Part shown: positions 15,161 to 23,655 of the stretch, piece by piece
Position numbering within the stretch: the stretch's first letter is position 1
Layout: each line of letters starts with the position of its first letter
Origin: Mycobacterium sp. KBS0706
GTDB lineage: Bacteria; Pseudomonadota; Alphaproteobacteria; DSM-16000; Inquilinaceae
DNA length: 64,000 bases
Assembly: GCF_005938675.2 (NCBI RefSeq)
Contig: NZ_VCCH02000045.1
Span: 1 to 64,000, forward strand
Reading direction: 5' to 3'
The notes under the pieces: generated by a model
The model's database searches: none
What the model saw: the letters and a program-made list of their open reading frames with translations, nothing else
What the model was told of the DNA's origin: nothing
Position numbers and translations under genes: made by a program

Positions 15161-18046
15161 ATGTCCGTCCTCCTCGAATCCGACCGCGCCCTCGCGGGCA
15201 CGCCTGCCGCGCCGCGCACCTCTGCCGAGCCCGCCTATCAGGTGATCCGCCGCAACGGCGCCGTCACCGCCTTCGACGAGACCAAGATCTCCGTCGCCCT
15301 GACCAAGGCCTTCCTGGCGGTCGAGGGCGCCGGCGCCGCCGCCTCGCGCCGCGTGCACGACATCGTCGAGGGCCTGACCGCGCAGATCGTCGGCGCCTTG
15401 ACCCGCCGCGCCGACCACGGCCGCACCTTCCACATCGAGGAGGTGCAGGACCAGGTCGAGCTGGCGCTGATGCGCGGCGAGCACCACAAGGTCGCCCGCG
15501 CCTATGTGCTGTACCGCGAGCAGCGGTCGCGCGAGCGCGCCGCCGCGGCGGCGAAGGTAGAGTCCTCGCCGGTGGCGCCGGCGCTGCATGTCACCGCGGC
15601 CGACGGCAGCAGCGCGCCGCTGGACCAGGCCCGGCTGGTCCGGCTGGTCGAGGAGGCCTGCGCCGGGCTGGACGACGTCGCCGCCGCCCCGGTCCTAGCC
15701 GAGGCCCGGCGCAACCTCTATGACGGCATCAGCGAGGCCGAGCTGGCCCTGGCGCCGATCATGGCCGCCCGCACCCTGATCGAGACCGAGCCGAACTACA
15801 GCCAGGTCAGCGCCCGGCTGCTGCTCGACCTGCTGCGGCACGAGGCGCTGTCCTTCGTCCACGGCCGCCCGACACGCGCCACCAATGCCGAGATGGCGGC
15901 AGGTTACGCCGAGTACTTCCCGGCCTATGTGAAGACCGGCATCGCCGTCGGCCTGCTCGACGCCGAGATCGGCCGCTTCGACATCGCCAGGCTGTCGGCG
16001 GCGCTGAAGCCGGAGCGTGACCTGCAGTTCCAGTTCCTCGGGCTGCAGACCCTCTACGACCGCTACTTCCTGCAGACCGACGGCATCCGCTTCGAGCTGC
16101 CGCAGGCCTTCTTCATGCGCGTTGCCATGGGCCTGGCGCTGCGCGAGATCGACCGCGAGGCGCGGGCGATCGAGTTCTACGACCTGATCTCCTCCTTCGA
16201 CTTCATGTGCTCGACGCCGACGCTGTTCAACGCCGGCACGCCGCGGCCGCAGCTGTCCTCCTGCTTCCTGACCTCGGTGCCGGACGACCTCGACGGCATC
16301 TTCAAGTCGGTCAAGGACAACGCGCTGCTGTCCAAATACGCCGGCGGGCTCGGCAATTCCTGGACCCGGGTGCGCGGCCTGGGCGCCCATATCCGCGGCA
16401 CCAACGGCCAGTCGCAGGGCATCGTCCCGTTCCTCAAGGTCGCCAACGACACCGCCATCGCGGTGAACCAGGGCGGCAAGCGCAAGGGCGCGGTCTGCGC
16501 CTATCTCGAGACCTGGCACGTCGACATCGAGGAATTCCTCGACCTGCGCAAGAACACCGGCGACGACCGGCGCCGCACCCATGACATGAACACCGCCAAC
16601 TGGGTGCCGGACCTGTTCCTGCAGCGGGTCGAGGCCGACGGCCCCTGGACCCTGTTCTCGCCGGACGAGGTGCCGGACCTGCACGACCTCTACGGCCCGG
16701 CCTTCAGGACCGCCTACGAGGCCTATGAGGCCAAGGCCGCGCGCGGCGAGATCCGGGTGCACAAGCAGGTCCGCGCGCTCGACCTGTGGCGCCGCATGCT
16801 GACCATGCTGTTCGAGACCGGCCACCCCTGGGTGACCTTCAAGGATCCCTGCAACATCCGCTCGCCGCAGGGCCATGTCGGCGTCGTGCATTCCTCGAAT
16901 CTGTGCACCGAGATCACGCTGAACACCTCGGATGACGAGGTCGCGGTCTGCAACCTCGGCTCGATCAACCTCGCCAACCATGTCGGCGAGCGCGGGCTCG
17001 ACCGGGCGCGGCTGCAGCGCACCATCCGCACCGCGATGCGGATGCTGGACAACGTCATCGACATCAATTTCTACACCATTCCGGAGGCGCGCCGGTCGAA
17101 CCTGCGGCACCGCCCCGTCGGCCTCGGCATCATGGGCTTCCAGGACGCGTTGCAGGCGCTGCGCTTGGCCGTCGCATCCGACGCCGCGGTGCGCTTCGCC
17201 GATGAGAGCATGGAGGTGATCAGCTTCCACGCCATCGAGGCCTCGGTCGACCTGGCGGCGGAGCGCGGGCGCTACCCGTCCTTCGACGGCTCGCTGTGGA
17301 GCCGCGGCATCCTGCCGATCGACTCCGTCGAGCTGCTGGCCGACGCGCGGGACGGGGTGCTCGACCTCGATCGCTCCGCGACGCTGGACTGGAGCGGGCT
17401 GCGCGAGCGGGTGCGCACCACCGGCATGCGCAACTCCAACACCATGGCGATCGCGCCGACGGCGACCATCTCCAACATCTGCGGCGTCGCCCAGTCGATC
17501 GAGCCGGCGTTCCGCAACCTCTACGTCAAGGCCAACATGTCGGGCGACTTCACGGTGGTGAATCCCGGCCTGGTCCGCGACCTCAAGGCGCTCGGCCTGT
17601 GGGACGAGGTGATGATCTCGGACCTGAAGTATTTCGACGGCAGCCTCGGTGCCATCGACCGGGTGCCGGACGACCTGAAGGCGCTCTACGCCACCGCCTT
17701 CGAGATCGACGCCTCCTGGCTGGTCGAGGCGGCGGCGCGGCGCCAGAAATGGATCGACCAGGCCCAGTCGCTGAACCTGTACATTGCCAACCCGAACGGC
17801 CGGAAGCTGGACACGCTGTACCGCCTGGCCTGGAAGCGCGGGCTGAAGACCACCTACTATCTGCGGGCGATGAGCGCGACCCATGTCGAGAAGTCGACGC
17901 TGAAGGGCACCGACGGCAAGCTCAACGCCGTCTCCGCCCCGGCCCCGGTCGTCGCGGCACCGGCCCCGGCCGAGGAGCTGACGCTGACCGACGGGGCGCC
18001 GATGGTGTGCCCGATCGACGACCCTACCTGCGAGGCCTGCCAGTGA
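15161..18046 (+). CDS. nrdA: Ribonucleoside-diphosphate reductase large subunit (class I)
   Basis: 961 residues, about 200 longer than E. coli NrdA because of two N-terminal ATP-cones (about 26-125: YQVIRRNGAVTAFDETKI; about 143-235: LHVTAADGSSAPLDQARL). It reduces NDPs to dNDPs in the cytoplasm. The active site is complete: disulfide pair Cys368 (PQLSSCFLTSV) and Cys597 (AVCNLGSINL); Asn580, thiyl Cys582 and Glu584 (SSNLCTEI); C-terminal shuttle pair Cys957/Cys960 (TCEACQ). I chose ATG 15161, downstream of the riboswitch; the open frame reaching 14834 is leader RNA. nrdB does not follow and lies at 31718. Two cones suggest ATP/dATP overall-activity control. Confidence 0.97.
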   Translation: MSVLLESDRALAGTPAAPRTSAEPAYQVIRRNGAVTAFDETKISVALTKAFLAVEGAGAAASRRVHDIVEGLTAQIVGALTRRADHGRTFHIEEVQDQVELALMRGEHHKVARAYVLYREQRSRERAAAAAKVESSPVAPALHVTAADGSSAPLDQARLVRLVEEACAGLDDVAAAPVLAEARRNLYDGISEAELALAPIMAARTLIETEPNYSQVSARLLLDLLRHEALSFVHGRPTRATNAEMAAGYAEYFPAYVKTGIAVGLLDAEIGRFDIARLSAALKPERDLQFQFLGLQTLYDRYFLQTDGIRFELPQAFFMRVAMGLALREIDREARAIEFYDLISSFDFMCSTPTLFNAGTPRPQLSSCFLTSVPDDLDGIFKSVKDNALLSKYAGGLGNSWTRVRGLGAHIRGTNGQSQGIVPFLKVANDTAIAVNQGGKRKGAVCAYLETWHVDIEEFLDLRKNTGDDRRRTHDMNTANWVPDLFLQRVEADGPWTLFSPDEVPDLHDLYGPAFRTAYEAYEAKAARGEIRVHKQVRALDLWRRMLTMLFETGHPWVTFKDPCNIRSPQGHVGVVHSSNLCTEITLNTSDDEVAVCNLGSINLANHVGERGLDRARLQRTIRTAMRMLDNVIDINFYTIPEARRSNLRHRPVGLGIMGFQDALQALRLAVASDAAVRFADESMEVISFHAIEASVDLAAERGRYPSFDGSLWSRGILPIDSVELLADARDGVLDLDRSATLDWSGLRERVRTTGMRNSNTMAIAPTATISNICGVAQSIEPAFRNLYVKANMSGDFTVVNPGLVRDLKALGLWDEVMISDLKYFDGSLGAIDRVPDDLKALYATAFEIDASWLVEAAARRQKWIDQAQSLNLYIANPNGRKLDTLYRLAWKRGLKTTYYLRAMSATHVEKSTLKGTDGKLNAVSAPAPVVAAPAPAEELTLTDGAPMVCPIDDPTCEACQ

Positions 18047-18086
18047 CGGGGCACCCTGCAGTCTCGTGAAAGCCGGGCCGGCGGGC

Positions 18087-18851
18087 TCACCCCAGCTGGA
18101 CCTTGCGCTCCTGCAGGATGTTGCCGCCGTCCACGACCAGCAGCGAGCCGTTGACATAGCTCGCTTCGGCCGAAGCCAGGAAGGCGACGGCCGCCGCCAC
18201 CTCGTCGGGCGTTCCCGCCCGGCCGGGCGGCGTGTGCCGGGCCGCGATCCGCTCGTCCTCCGTCGAGGCCCCGGTCTCGATCCACCCCGGCGCGACCGCA
18301 TTCGCGGTCACGCCGTAGCGGGCGACCTCGAGGGCCAGGGCGTGGGTCAGCCCCACCATTCCGGCCTTGGCCGCCGAATACGCGGCCTCCCCCGGGTTGG
18401 AGACCAGGGGGCCCGTGACGGAGGCGACATTGACGATGCGGCCGCCCCGCCCGCTTTCCGTCATCGCGCCGAGAAAGGCGCGCGTCACCAGGAACGCCGT
18501 CTTGAGGCTGACGTCGATGCCGGCATCCCAGTCGGATTCGTCCAGTTCCAGGAACGGGCGTTGCTCCGCCGGCGCAGCCACCGATCCCATGCCCGCATTG
18601 TTGACCAGGATATCGACGGCTCCGACATCCTGGCGCAGGCGCGAGACCTCAGCGGCACTGGTCAGGTCCGCCCTGAGGGAGGTGACGCCGAGGCCTTGCG
18701 CCCGCAGCTCCGCAGCGCGGGCATGGATGCGCTCGCTGGCGCCGGTGATGAAGACCGCAAGGCCCTGGCCCGCCAGCTTGCGCGCGATCGCGACGCCGAT
18801 GCCGTCCGGGGCGCCGGCGCCGGTGACGAGGGCGGTGCTGAAGACGGTCAT
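18087..18851 (-). CDS. Short-chain dehydrogenase/reductase
   Basis: 254 residues, a classical SDR. The nucleotide motif is GAGAPDGIGVAIA (a TGxxxGxG variant with a two-residue insertion) followed by DILVNNAG. The catalytic Ser lies in NVASVTG and YxxxK in AAYSAAKAGMVGL. The C-terminus VNGSLLVVDGGNILQE is typical of the FabG/BDH-like group. It is the last gene of the aminotransferase-GS-SDR-SDR operon, 11 bases after the preceding stop. It probably oxidises a hydroxyl intermediate in the same route, but the substrate cannot be deduced. Confidence 0.92.
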   Translation of the reverse strand: MTVFSTALVTGAGAPDGIGVAIARKLAGQGLAVFITGASERIHARAAELRAQGLGVTSLRADLTSAAEVSRLRQDVGAVDILVNNAGMGSVAAPAEQRPFLELDESDWDAGIDVSLKTAFLVTRAFLGAMTESGRGGRIVNVASVTGPLVSNPGEAAYSAAKAGMVGLTHALALEVARYGVTANAVAPGWIETGASTEDERIAARHTPPGRAGTPDEVAAAVAFLASAEASYVNGSLLVVDGGNILQERKVQLG

Positions 18852-18862
18852 CGGCGCTGTCC

Positions 18863-19636
18863 TCAATAGCCGGCGGTGACGCCGAAATCGATCGGCAGCG
18901 CGACCCCCGTGATCGGCGCCGCCTTGTCCTCGCACAGGAACTGTACCAGCCGGGCCACCTCCGCGGCCCGGATGAAGCGCGCCGACCGGCCCTGCGGATA
19001 GTGCTTCAGCAGATTCGCCCGATAACCGTCCGGGTCGCCGCCGCCATAGACCTCCGCCTGCCCATCCAGCATCGGCGTCGCCACGTCGGCGGGGCACACG
19101 GCATTGACCCGGACACCCTGGGGCGCCAGTTCGAGCGCCAGCGCCTTGGTCAGCAGAACGAGCCCGCCCTTCGAGGCACAGTAGACGGCGGCGCCGTTGT
19201 TGCCGACCAGGCCGGCATCCGATGCGATGTTCACCACCGCGCCGCGCGACGTCGCCAGATGCGGAATGGCCGCCGAGATCATGAAGAAGGCGCCCTTGAG
19301 ATTCACGTCGAGGACGCGATCCCATTCTTCCTCCCCGACATCGGCGGAAGGCCCTTCGAGCCAGACGCCGGCGGCGTTGACCAGCACGTCGATGCCGTTG
19401 CCCCACGCCGCCGCCTGTTCGACCGCGCGGCGGCATTGCTCGACCGACCGGATGTCGAGCTCGATCACGTTGCAGCCGGCCTTGATCTCCGCCAGCGCGG
19501 CCGCGGCCGCCAGGGTGCGGTCGCCCGGAAGATCGGCGATGGTGATCCGGTCGCCCGCGGCCGCGAAGGTTCTGGCGATCTCGATCCCCATACCCCCGGC
19601 GCCGCCGACGACAACGACGTGGCGGCCTGCCGTCAT
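18863..19636 (-). CDS. Short-chain dehydrogenase/reductase
   Basis: 257 residues. GGAGGMGIEIAR is the cofactor loop, DLPGDR after strand 2 suggests NAD(H) preference, and VLVNAAG, the NIASDAG serine region and YCASKGG complete the active site. The segment TPMLDGQAEVYGGGDPDGYRAN lies in the substrate loop. Its ATG overlaps the stop of the glutamine-synthetase-like gene (ATGA), so they are translationally coupled. A second SDR follows. Two paralogous SDRs in one amine operon suggest successive oxidation or two substrates; this is inference. Confidence 0.92.
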   Translation of the reverse strand: MTAGRHVVVVGGAGGMGIEIARTFAAAGDRITIADLPGDRTLAAAAALAEIKAGCNVIELDIRSVEQCRRAVEQAAAWGNGIDVLVNAAGVWLEGPSADVGEEEWDRVLDVNLKGAFFMISAAIPHLATSRGAVVNIASDAGLVGNNGAAVYCASKGGLVLLTKALALELAPQGVRVNAVCPADVATPMLDGQAEVYGGGDPDGYRANLLKHYPQGRSARFIRAAEVARLVQFLCEDKAAPITGVALPIDFGVTAGY

Positions 19637-21015
19637 ATGACGCCTCCGTAATAGGCGAACTCTTCCGCGGTCACCTCGGCGGCGAAGCGGAGATATTCGG
19701 CCCGCTTGAGCGCGACGAAGACGGCGGCCAGCCGCTCTCCCAGCGCGTCCTTGATGAACTCGGATCCGGCAGCCCGCTCGATCGCCGATCGCCAGTCGGG
19801 CGGCAGGGCGCCGCTGTCGCCGCTGCCGTAGGAGGACGCCTCCGCATCCGGCTGAAGCCGGTTCCGGATGCCGTGCCGCATGCCCGCGAGAACCGTCGCC
19901 GCCACCAGATAGGGGTTGGCGTCGACGCTGGGCGAGCGATGTTCGAAATGCCGGTTCGCCGGGCTTCCGGCGGGCACCCTGATCGCGACGCTGCGGTTGT
20001 TGCGCCCCCAGGTCGGGGCGGTCGGCGCGTAGCTGTTGCGGGCAAACCGGCGCCAGGAGTTGAGGTTGGGCGCGAACACCAGCATCGACTCCGCCATTGT
20101 CTGCTGCACGCCGGCGATGGCATGCCGCAGCCGCGGCGCGAGATCGTCGCCGATATCGGCGAAGAGATTGCGGCCCGACGCATCCGCCAGGCTGGCGTGC
20201 AGATGCATGCCGGAGCCGGCACGGTCGGCGAAGGGCTTGGCCATGAAGTTCGCCCGCATGCCGTGGCGCAGGGCCAGGCCCCGGACCAGCCGCTTCAGCA
20301 TCACCAGGTCATCGGCCGCGCGCAGGCCATCGGTGCGATGGCGCTGCGTCAGCTCGTACTGGCCGGGAGCGTATTCGGAGATCAGCGTCTCGACCGGCAG
20401 CTCCTGCGCCGCAGCGCAGCCATACAGCGCTTCGATGAAGGGTTCGAGCCGGTCGAGCGCGTCCACGCTGTAGACCTGATTGCCGCGCGGAACCTCCCCG
20501 GTCAACGGCATCCGCGCGGCCCTCGGCTGTCCGAAGGCGTCGGTCTCCGCGTCGAGGAGATAGAACTCCAGCTCGAACGCCAGGACGGGCGACATGTCCA
20601 TCGATCGATATCGTTCGATCTGGCCCGCCAAAGCGTGACGCGGGTCGGCCCCCATCGGCGCGCCGTCGAGCTCATACAGGCCGACGCGGACTTCGCCGCG
20701 CCTGGGCGAGGTCCAGGGCAGCTCCATGAGCGAACCCGGGATCGGCCAGGCCGACCGGTCGGCATCGCCGTCATCCCAGACCAAGCCGGTCTCCTCGACA
20801 TCGGCGCCGGAGATGTCGAGCCCCAGGATCGAGCCCGGAAGGTGGCGGCCGGAGCGATAGAGCGGCAGGAGCTCGTGCCGACGGATGATCTTGCCACGCG
20901 CCACGCCGTTGGGATCGATCAGCACGAGGTCGAAGGCCGCGATGTCCTCATGCCGCGCCAGGAAAGCCTCGGCTTCCTCGATCGGCGCCGCATCGATGGG
21001 CCGGGCTCCGCTCAC
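19633..21015 (-). CDS. Glutamine synthetase-like gamma-glutamylamide synthetase (PuuA-type)
   Basis: 460 residues from a GTG at 21015 that overlaps the aminotransferase stop (GTGA). Glutamine-synthetase landmarks: N-terminal beta-grasp with DLVLIDPNGVARGKIIRR, metal-site strand VLAFELEFYLLD, the ISEYAPGQYELTQRH segment, the ATP/metal loop KPFADRAGSGMHLHASL, and NRSVAIRVPAGSP with HFEHRSPSVDANPYLVAA. It lacks the adenylylation-loop architecture of GlnA and looks like the type that glutamylates amines such as putrescine or ethanolamine (PuuA, GlnA3/4 relatives). In context it probably protects an amine as a gamma-glutamyl derivative before oxidation. The exact amine is unknown. Confidence 0.9.
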   Translation of the reverse strand: MSGARPIDAAPIEEAEAFLARHEDIAAFDLVLIDPNGVARGKIIRRHELLPLYRSGRHLPGSILGLDISGADVEETGLVWDDGDADRSAWPIPGSLMELPWTSPRRGEVRVGLYELDGAPMGADPRHALAGQIERYRSMDMSPVLAFELEFYLLDAETDAFGQPRAARMPLTGEVPRGNQVYSVDALDRLEPFIEALYGCAAAQELPVETLISEYAPGQYELTQRHRTDGLRAADDLVMLKRLVRGLALRHGMRANFMAKPFADRAGSGMHLHASLADASGRNLFADIGDDLAPRLRHAIAGVQQTMAESMLVFAPNLNSWRRFARNSYAPTAPTWGRNNRSVAIRVPAGSPANRHFEHRSPSVDANPYLVAATVLAGMRHGIRNRLQPDAEASSYGSGDSGALPPDWRSAIERAAGSEFIKDALGERLAAVFVALKRAEYLRFAAEVTAEEFAYYGGVI

Positions 21016-22424
21016 TTTGCCACCGCCCCGGCCGCCAGGCGCGACAGGATCTGCCCGAAGGCGGCGATAAGTCCCGCGACCTGCGGCCCGGAGGTCGTCG
21101 GCGCCACCAGGACCATATTGTGGAACGGGGTCAGAAGATAGCCGCGGTTGAGCAGTGCGAGATGTATCGCCTTCTGGACTTCGGGAATGGATGCGGCACG
21201 CGCTTCCGCCGCGTTCGTGACGGGGCTGGGTGCGAACACGACCTCCAGCCTCGCGCCGACGCGGCTGACATGCCAGGGCAGCCCGGCGGACCGGATCGCG
21301 GCGGAGAACCCCGCCTCGATCCGGTCGGCGAGCGCGTTCATCGTCGCATAGGCCGCGTCGGTCATGACCTTTTCCAGGCACGCCCGCAGGCACGCCAGTT
21401 GCAAGGCGCTTCCCGACAGCGTCGTGCCGATGCCGGAATGGCCGATGCCGCTCTTGCTGGCCCGGATCGCATCGAGCCGGCCGGCGACCGCCTCGGTCAT
21501 TCCCCAGACCGCCACGGGCACGCCGCCGCCGACGGGCTTGCCGATGACGAGGATGTCGGGCTCCAGCCCATGGGTTCGCGTGTAGCCGCCGAGCCCGGTC
21601 GAGATCGTGTGCGTCTCGTCGATGTGCAGCAGCGTGCCATAGGCCCCGGTCAGCTCGCGCAGCGCCTGGTGGAAGCCGGCCTGCGGCAGGATCATGCCGC
21701 AATTGGTCATGACCGGCTCGGCGACGACGCACGCGATGTCATGCGTCGCCAGCGCGGCTTCGAGGGCGGACAGGTCGTTGAACGGGATGCAGACCGTCGT
21801 CTCGGCCAGATCGACGGCCTGGCCGATCAGGTTCTCCCGGCCGACCGTGCGCCCGTCCTTGAGGTCCACCAGCGTCTCGTCGGCGGCGCCATGGTAGCAG
21901 CCGTCGAACACCAGGATCTTGCGCCGGCCCGTGACGGCGCGCGCGACCCGGAAGGCGAAGCGGTTGGCATCGCTGGCCGTGGCCGTCACCTGCCATCGCG
22001 GCAGGCCGAAGGTCGTCGACAGGAGGCTGCCGACGACACCGACATCCCCGGATGGCAGCATCGTGGTGAGGCCGATCTCATCCGCCCGCGCCAGCGCGTC
22101 GAGAATGGCGCCCGGCCCATGCCCGAACATGGCGCCGGTATCGCCGAGGCAGAAGTCGACGGCCTTGTTGCCATCGATATCGGTCACCTCGCTGCCCTTG
22201 GCGGTGGCCAGCGCCATCGGGAACGGCATCGGCCAGTCGCGCATCCAGTAGAGCGGGACCTGGTCGAAGAAGCCGGAGGAGGAGTCGTCGAACAGGGCTT
22301 TGCTGCGGGGGTGCCGGTCGACGAAGGTCGCGGTCTCTTCGGCGAGGATCCGCTGGGCAGCGGCAAATATCGCGGCAACGCCTTCGCTGGAGCCGCGCTG
22401 CCGGCTGGACTGGCTATCGAGCAC
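21012..22424 (-). CDS. Class III (PLP-dependent) aminotransferase
   Basis: 470 residues, fold type I. The start is GTG 22424, with GGGAA upstream. Visible features: N-terminal VPLYWMRDWPMPFPMALATAKGSE, the cofactor segment DGCYHGAADET, the Asp motif LLHIDETHT, and the Schiff-base Lys296 in ILVIGKPVGGGVP, then HSGIGTTLSGSALQLA. It resembles the glutamate-1-semialdehyde aminotransferase/omega-transaminase branch annotated as the aspartate aminotransferase family. It is the first gene of a four-gene operon (GTGA overlap with the GS-like gene), presumably removing an amino group from the amine or amino acid degraded here. The upstream TGTGATCACA palindromes probably mediate control. Confidence 0.92.
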   Translation of the reverse strand: MLDSQSSRQRGSSEGVAAIFAAAQRILAEETATFVDRHPRSKALFDDSSSGFFDQVPLYWMRDWPMPFPMALATAKGSEVTDIDGNKAVDFCLGDTGAMFGHGPGAILDALARADEIGLTTMLPSGDVGVVGSLLSTTFGLPRWQVTATASDANRFAFRVARAVTGRRKILVFDGCYHGAADETLVDLKDGRTVGRENLIGQAVDLAETTVCIPFNDLSALEAALATHDIACVVAEPVMTNCGMILPQAGFHQALRELTGAYGTLLHIDETHTISTGLGGYTRTHGLEPDILVIGKPVGGGVPVAVWGMTEAVAGRLDAIRASKSGIGHSGIGTTLSGSALQLACLRACLEKVMTDAAYATMNALADRIEAGFSAAIRSAGLPWHVSRVGARLEVVFAPSPVTNAAEARAASIPEVQKAIHLALLNRGYLLTPFHNMVLVAPTTSGPQVAGLIAAFGQILSRLAAGAVAK

Positions 22425-22449
22425 TCCGGATTCCCTTCATCATTCGATT

Positions 22450-22459
22450 TGTGATCACA
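22450..22459. promoter_or_regulatory. Operator copy 1, TGTGATCACA
   Basis: TGTGATCACA, within TTTGTGATCACATTT, lies 26 bases upstream of the aminotransferase start. It is a perfect palindrome suited to a GntR/FCD dimer, most likely the product of 22822-23469. A CRP-like site is the alternative, but the spacing is too short for the usual TGTGA-N6-TCACA. Confidence 0.6.
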
Positions 22460-22577
22460 TTTCTCAGGAGCGCCTGGACCTTGTCAATGCTGTGGTGGTT
22501 CCGGCTTCCAGAAAATCCCCTGAGCTCGAGCCATTGAATGAAGTACCGGTTGGGCTCTTGGGTCTTCTCCGGTTGTA

Positions 22578-22587
22578 TGTGATCACA
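22578..22587. promoter_or_regulatory. Operator copy 2, TGTGATCACA
   Basis: A second TGTGATCACA (in TATGTGATCACATTT), centre to centre 128 bases from the first. Shared flanks (CACATTT) support a common binding protein. The pair could allow looping or separate control of two start sites. Confidence 0.6.
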
Positions 22588-22666
22588 TTTGCTCTGGCAA
22601 ACACCCCGCAACCGGCTGCATAGACCGGGTCGTCAAACCAGCAGGAAAGCGCTAAACTAAACTCTA

Positions 22667-22760
22667 ATTGTCATTGCCGAGCTTGACCCGACAATCCAGG
22701 GGGCACCGAGAACTGCATTGAAAACCCCTGGATCCTCGGGTCAAGCCCGAGGATGACAAT
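22667..22760. repeat. Palindromic intergenic repeat element
   Basis: A 94-bp imperfect inverted repeat. The left arm contains ATTGTCATTGCCGAGCTTGA and ends in CCAGGGG; the right arm contains CCCCTGGATCC and ends GAGGATGACAAT. This matches the common alphaproteobacterial TGTCATCC..CCTGGATCC type of dispersed palindrome. It may fold as a long hairpin between the GntR gene and the operon. Confidence 0.7.
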
Positions 22761-22821
22761 AAAATAGAATATCAATCTAAGATAAACCGCTTCCCCTGGG
22801 GTGTCGGTCAAAGATTGATCT

Positions 22822-23469
22822 TCAGTACTGGGAGGCCAGGGTCTGCCTCAGGAGATGCACGGCATCCAGGATATCGGCCCGGATGGCGACCTCGAGAGCA
22901 TCCTGGTCGTGGCGCCTGATCGCTTCGAGGGCCATCTTGTGCTTGTCCACGATCGCTGTGGTCTCGCTCATGTCGTACACGCTGCGCATGAACGGGCCGA
23001 ACTGCATCCAGACGCTTTCGAGCAGCGGAACGAAGACCTGCGAGCCGCCCGCGCGGTAGAGCTCGAAGTGAAAGCGGTAGTTCTCCAGCATATAGGCATC
23101 GGCGTTGCCCGACCCGTAGCTCGAATTCATGGTGGCGTCGAACGCTTCCATCCGTGCGAGACATTCCGCATCGACGAAGGGAAGCGCCCAGCGGGCGCAA
23201 GGCGGTTCGAGCTGAAGCCGGGCCTGCATCAGCTCCTCGAATCTCGGCTGCGTGAGATCCGGCACGCTGACGCGGCCGTTGCGCCTGACCTCGAGCGCCC
23301 GCTCGCCCGCCAGCCGATTGATCGCCTCGCGGACCGGCATGAGCCCGACGGCGAAGCTGGACGCGATGCCCCGCAGGCTGACGGCGGTGCCGGGCTTGAA
23401 ACGCCCGGCGATGAGCTGCTCGCGGAGCGTCTGATAGACCTGCTGCTGCTGGGTTGCGAGATCCCGCAT
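22822..23469 (-). CDS. GntR-family regulator, FCD (FadR-like) subgroup
   Basis: 215 residues. The winged HTH reads VYQTLREQLIAGRFKPGTAV then LRGIASSFAVGLMPVREAINRLAGERALEV. The all-helical FCD ligand domain contains the metal-binding pattern ENYRFHFELYRAGG with further His in KHKMALEAIRRHD and DAVHLLRQ. FCD regulators bind carboxylate ligands through a metal. It lies upstream of, and on the same strand as, the aminotransferase operon, separated by the two-operator region, so it is the likely controller. It is divergent from the response regulator at 23656. Confidence 0.92.
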   Translation of the reverse strand: MRDLATQQQQVYQTLREQLIAGRFKPGTAVSLRGIASSFAVGLMPVREAINRLAGERALEVRRNGRVSVPDLTQPRFEELMQARLQLEPPCARWALPFVDAECLARMEAFDATMNSSYGSGNADAYMLENYRFHFELYRAGGSQVFVPLLESVWMQFGPFMRSVYDMSETTAIVDKHKMALEAIRRHDQDALEVAIRADILDAVHLLRQTLASQY

Positions 23470-23655
23470 CGATCATGGACCCTCGACGCTCATCGCCACT
23501 GAGCTGGATCGGCACCGTCACCTAGCTAGCAGACCGGCGAGGCCGCCAACAACGATTGAACATCTGCCGGCGGCCAGGCCACAGCGAGCGCCGCGTTTAC
23601 AAAAAATAATATTTGGATGGATGATTGCCTGCCGGCCCGCTGCGAGAATGCATCC

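Larger units (their letters stand above)
22425..22821. other. Regulatory intergenic region upstream of the aminotransferase operon
   Basis: Nearly 400 bases without a gene. It contains two TGTGATCACA palindromes 128 bases apart and a 94-bp palindromic repeat element. The small frames crossing it are interrupted by these and look non-coding. Confidence 0.7.

Noticed and set aside
15695..18301. An 868-codon minus-strand frame opposite nrdA
   Set aside because: No recognisable domains. nrdA has a complete set of catalytic residues in the other direction.
22414..22623. Small frames across the GntR/aminotransferase intergenic region
   Set aside because: They span the two operators, have no ribosome sites and no similarity to known proteins.
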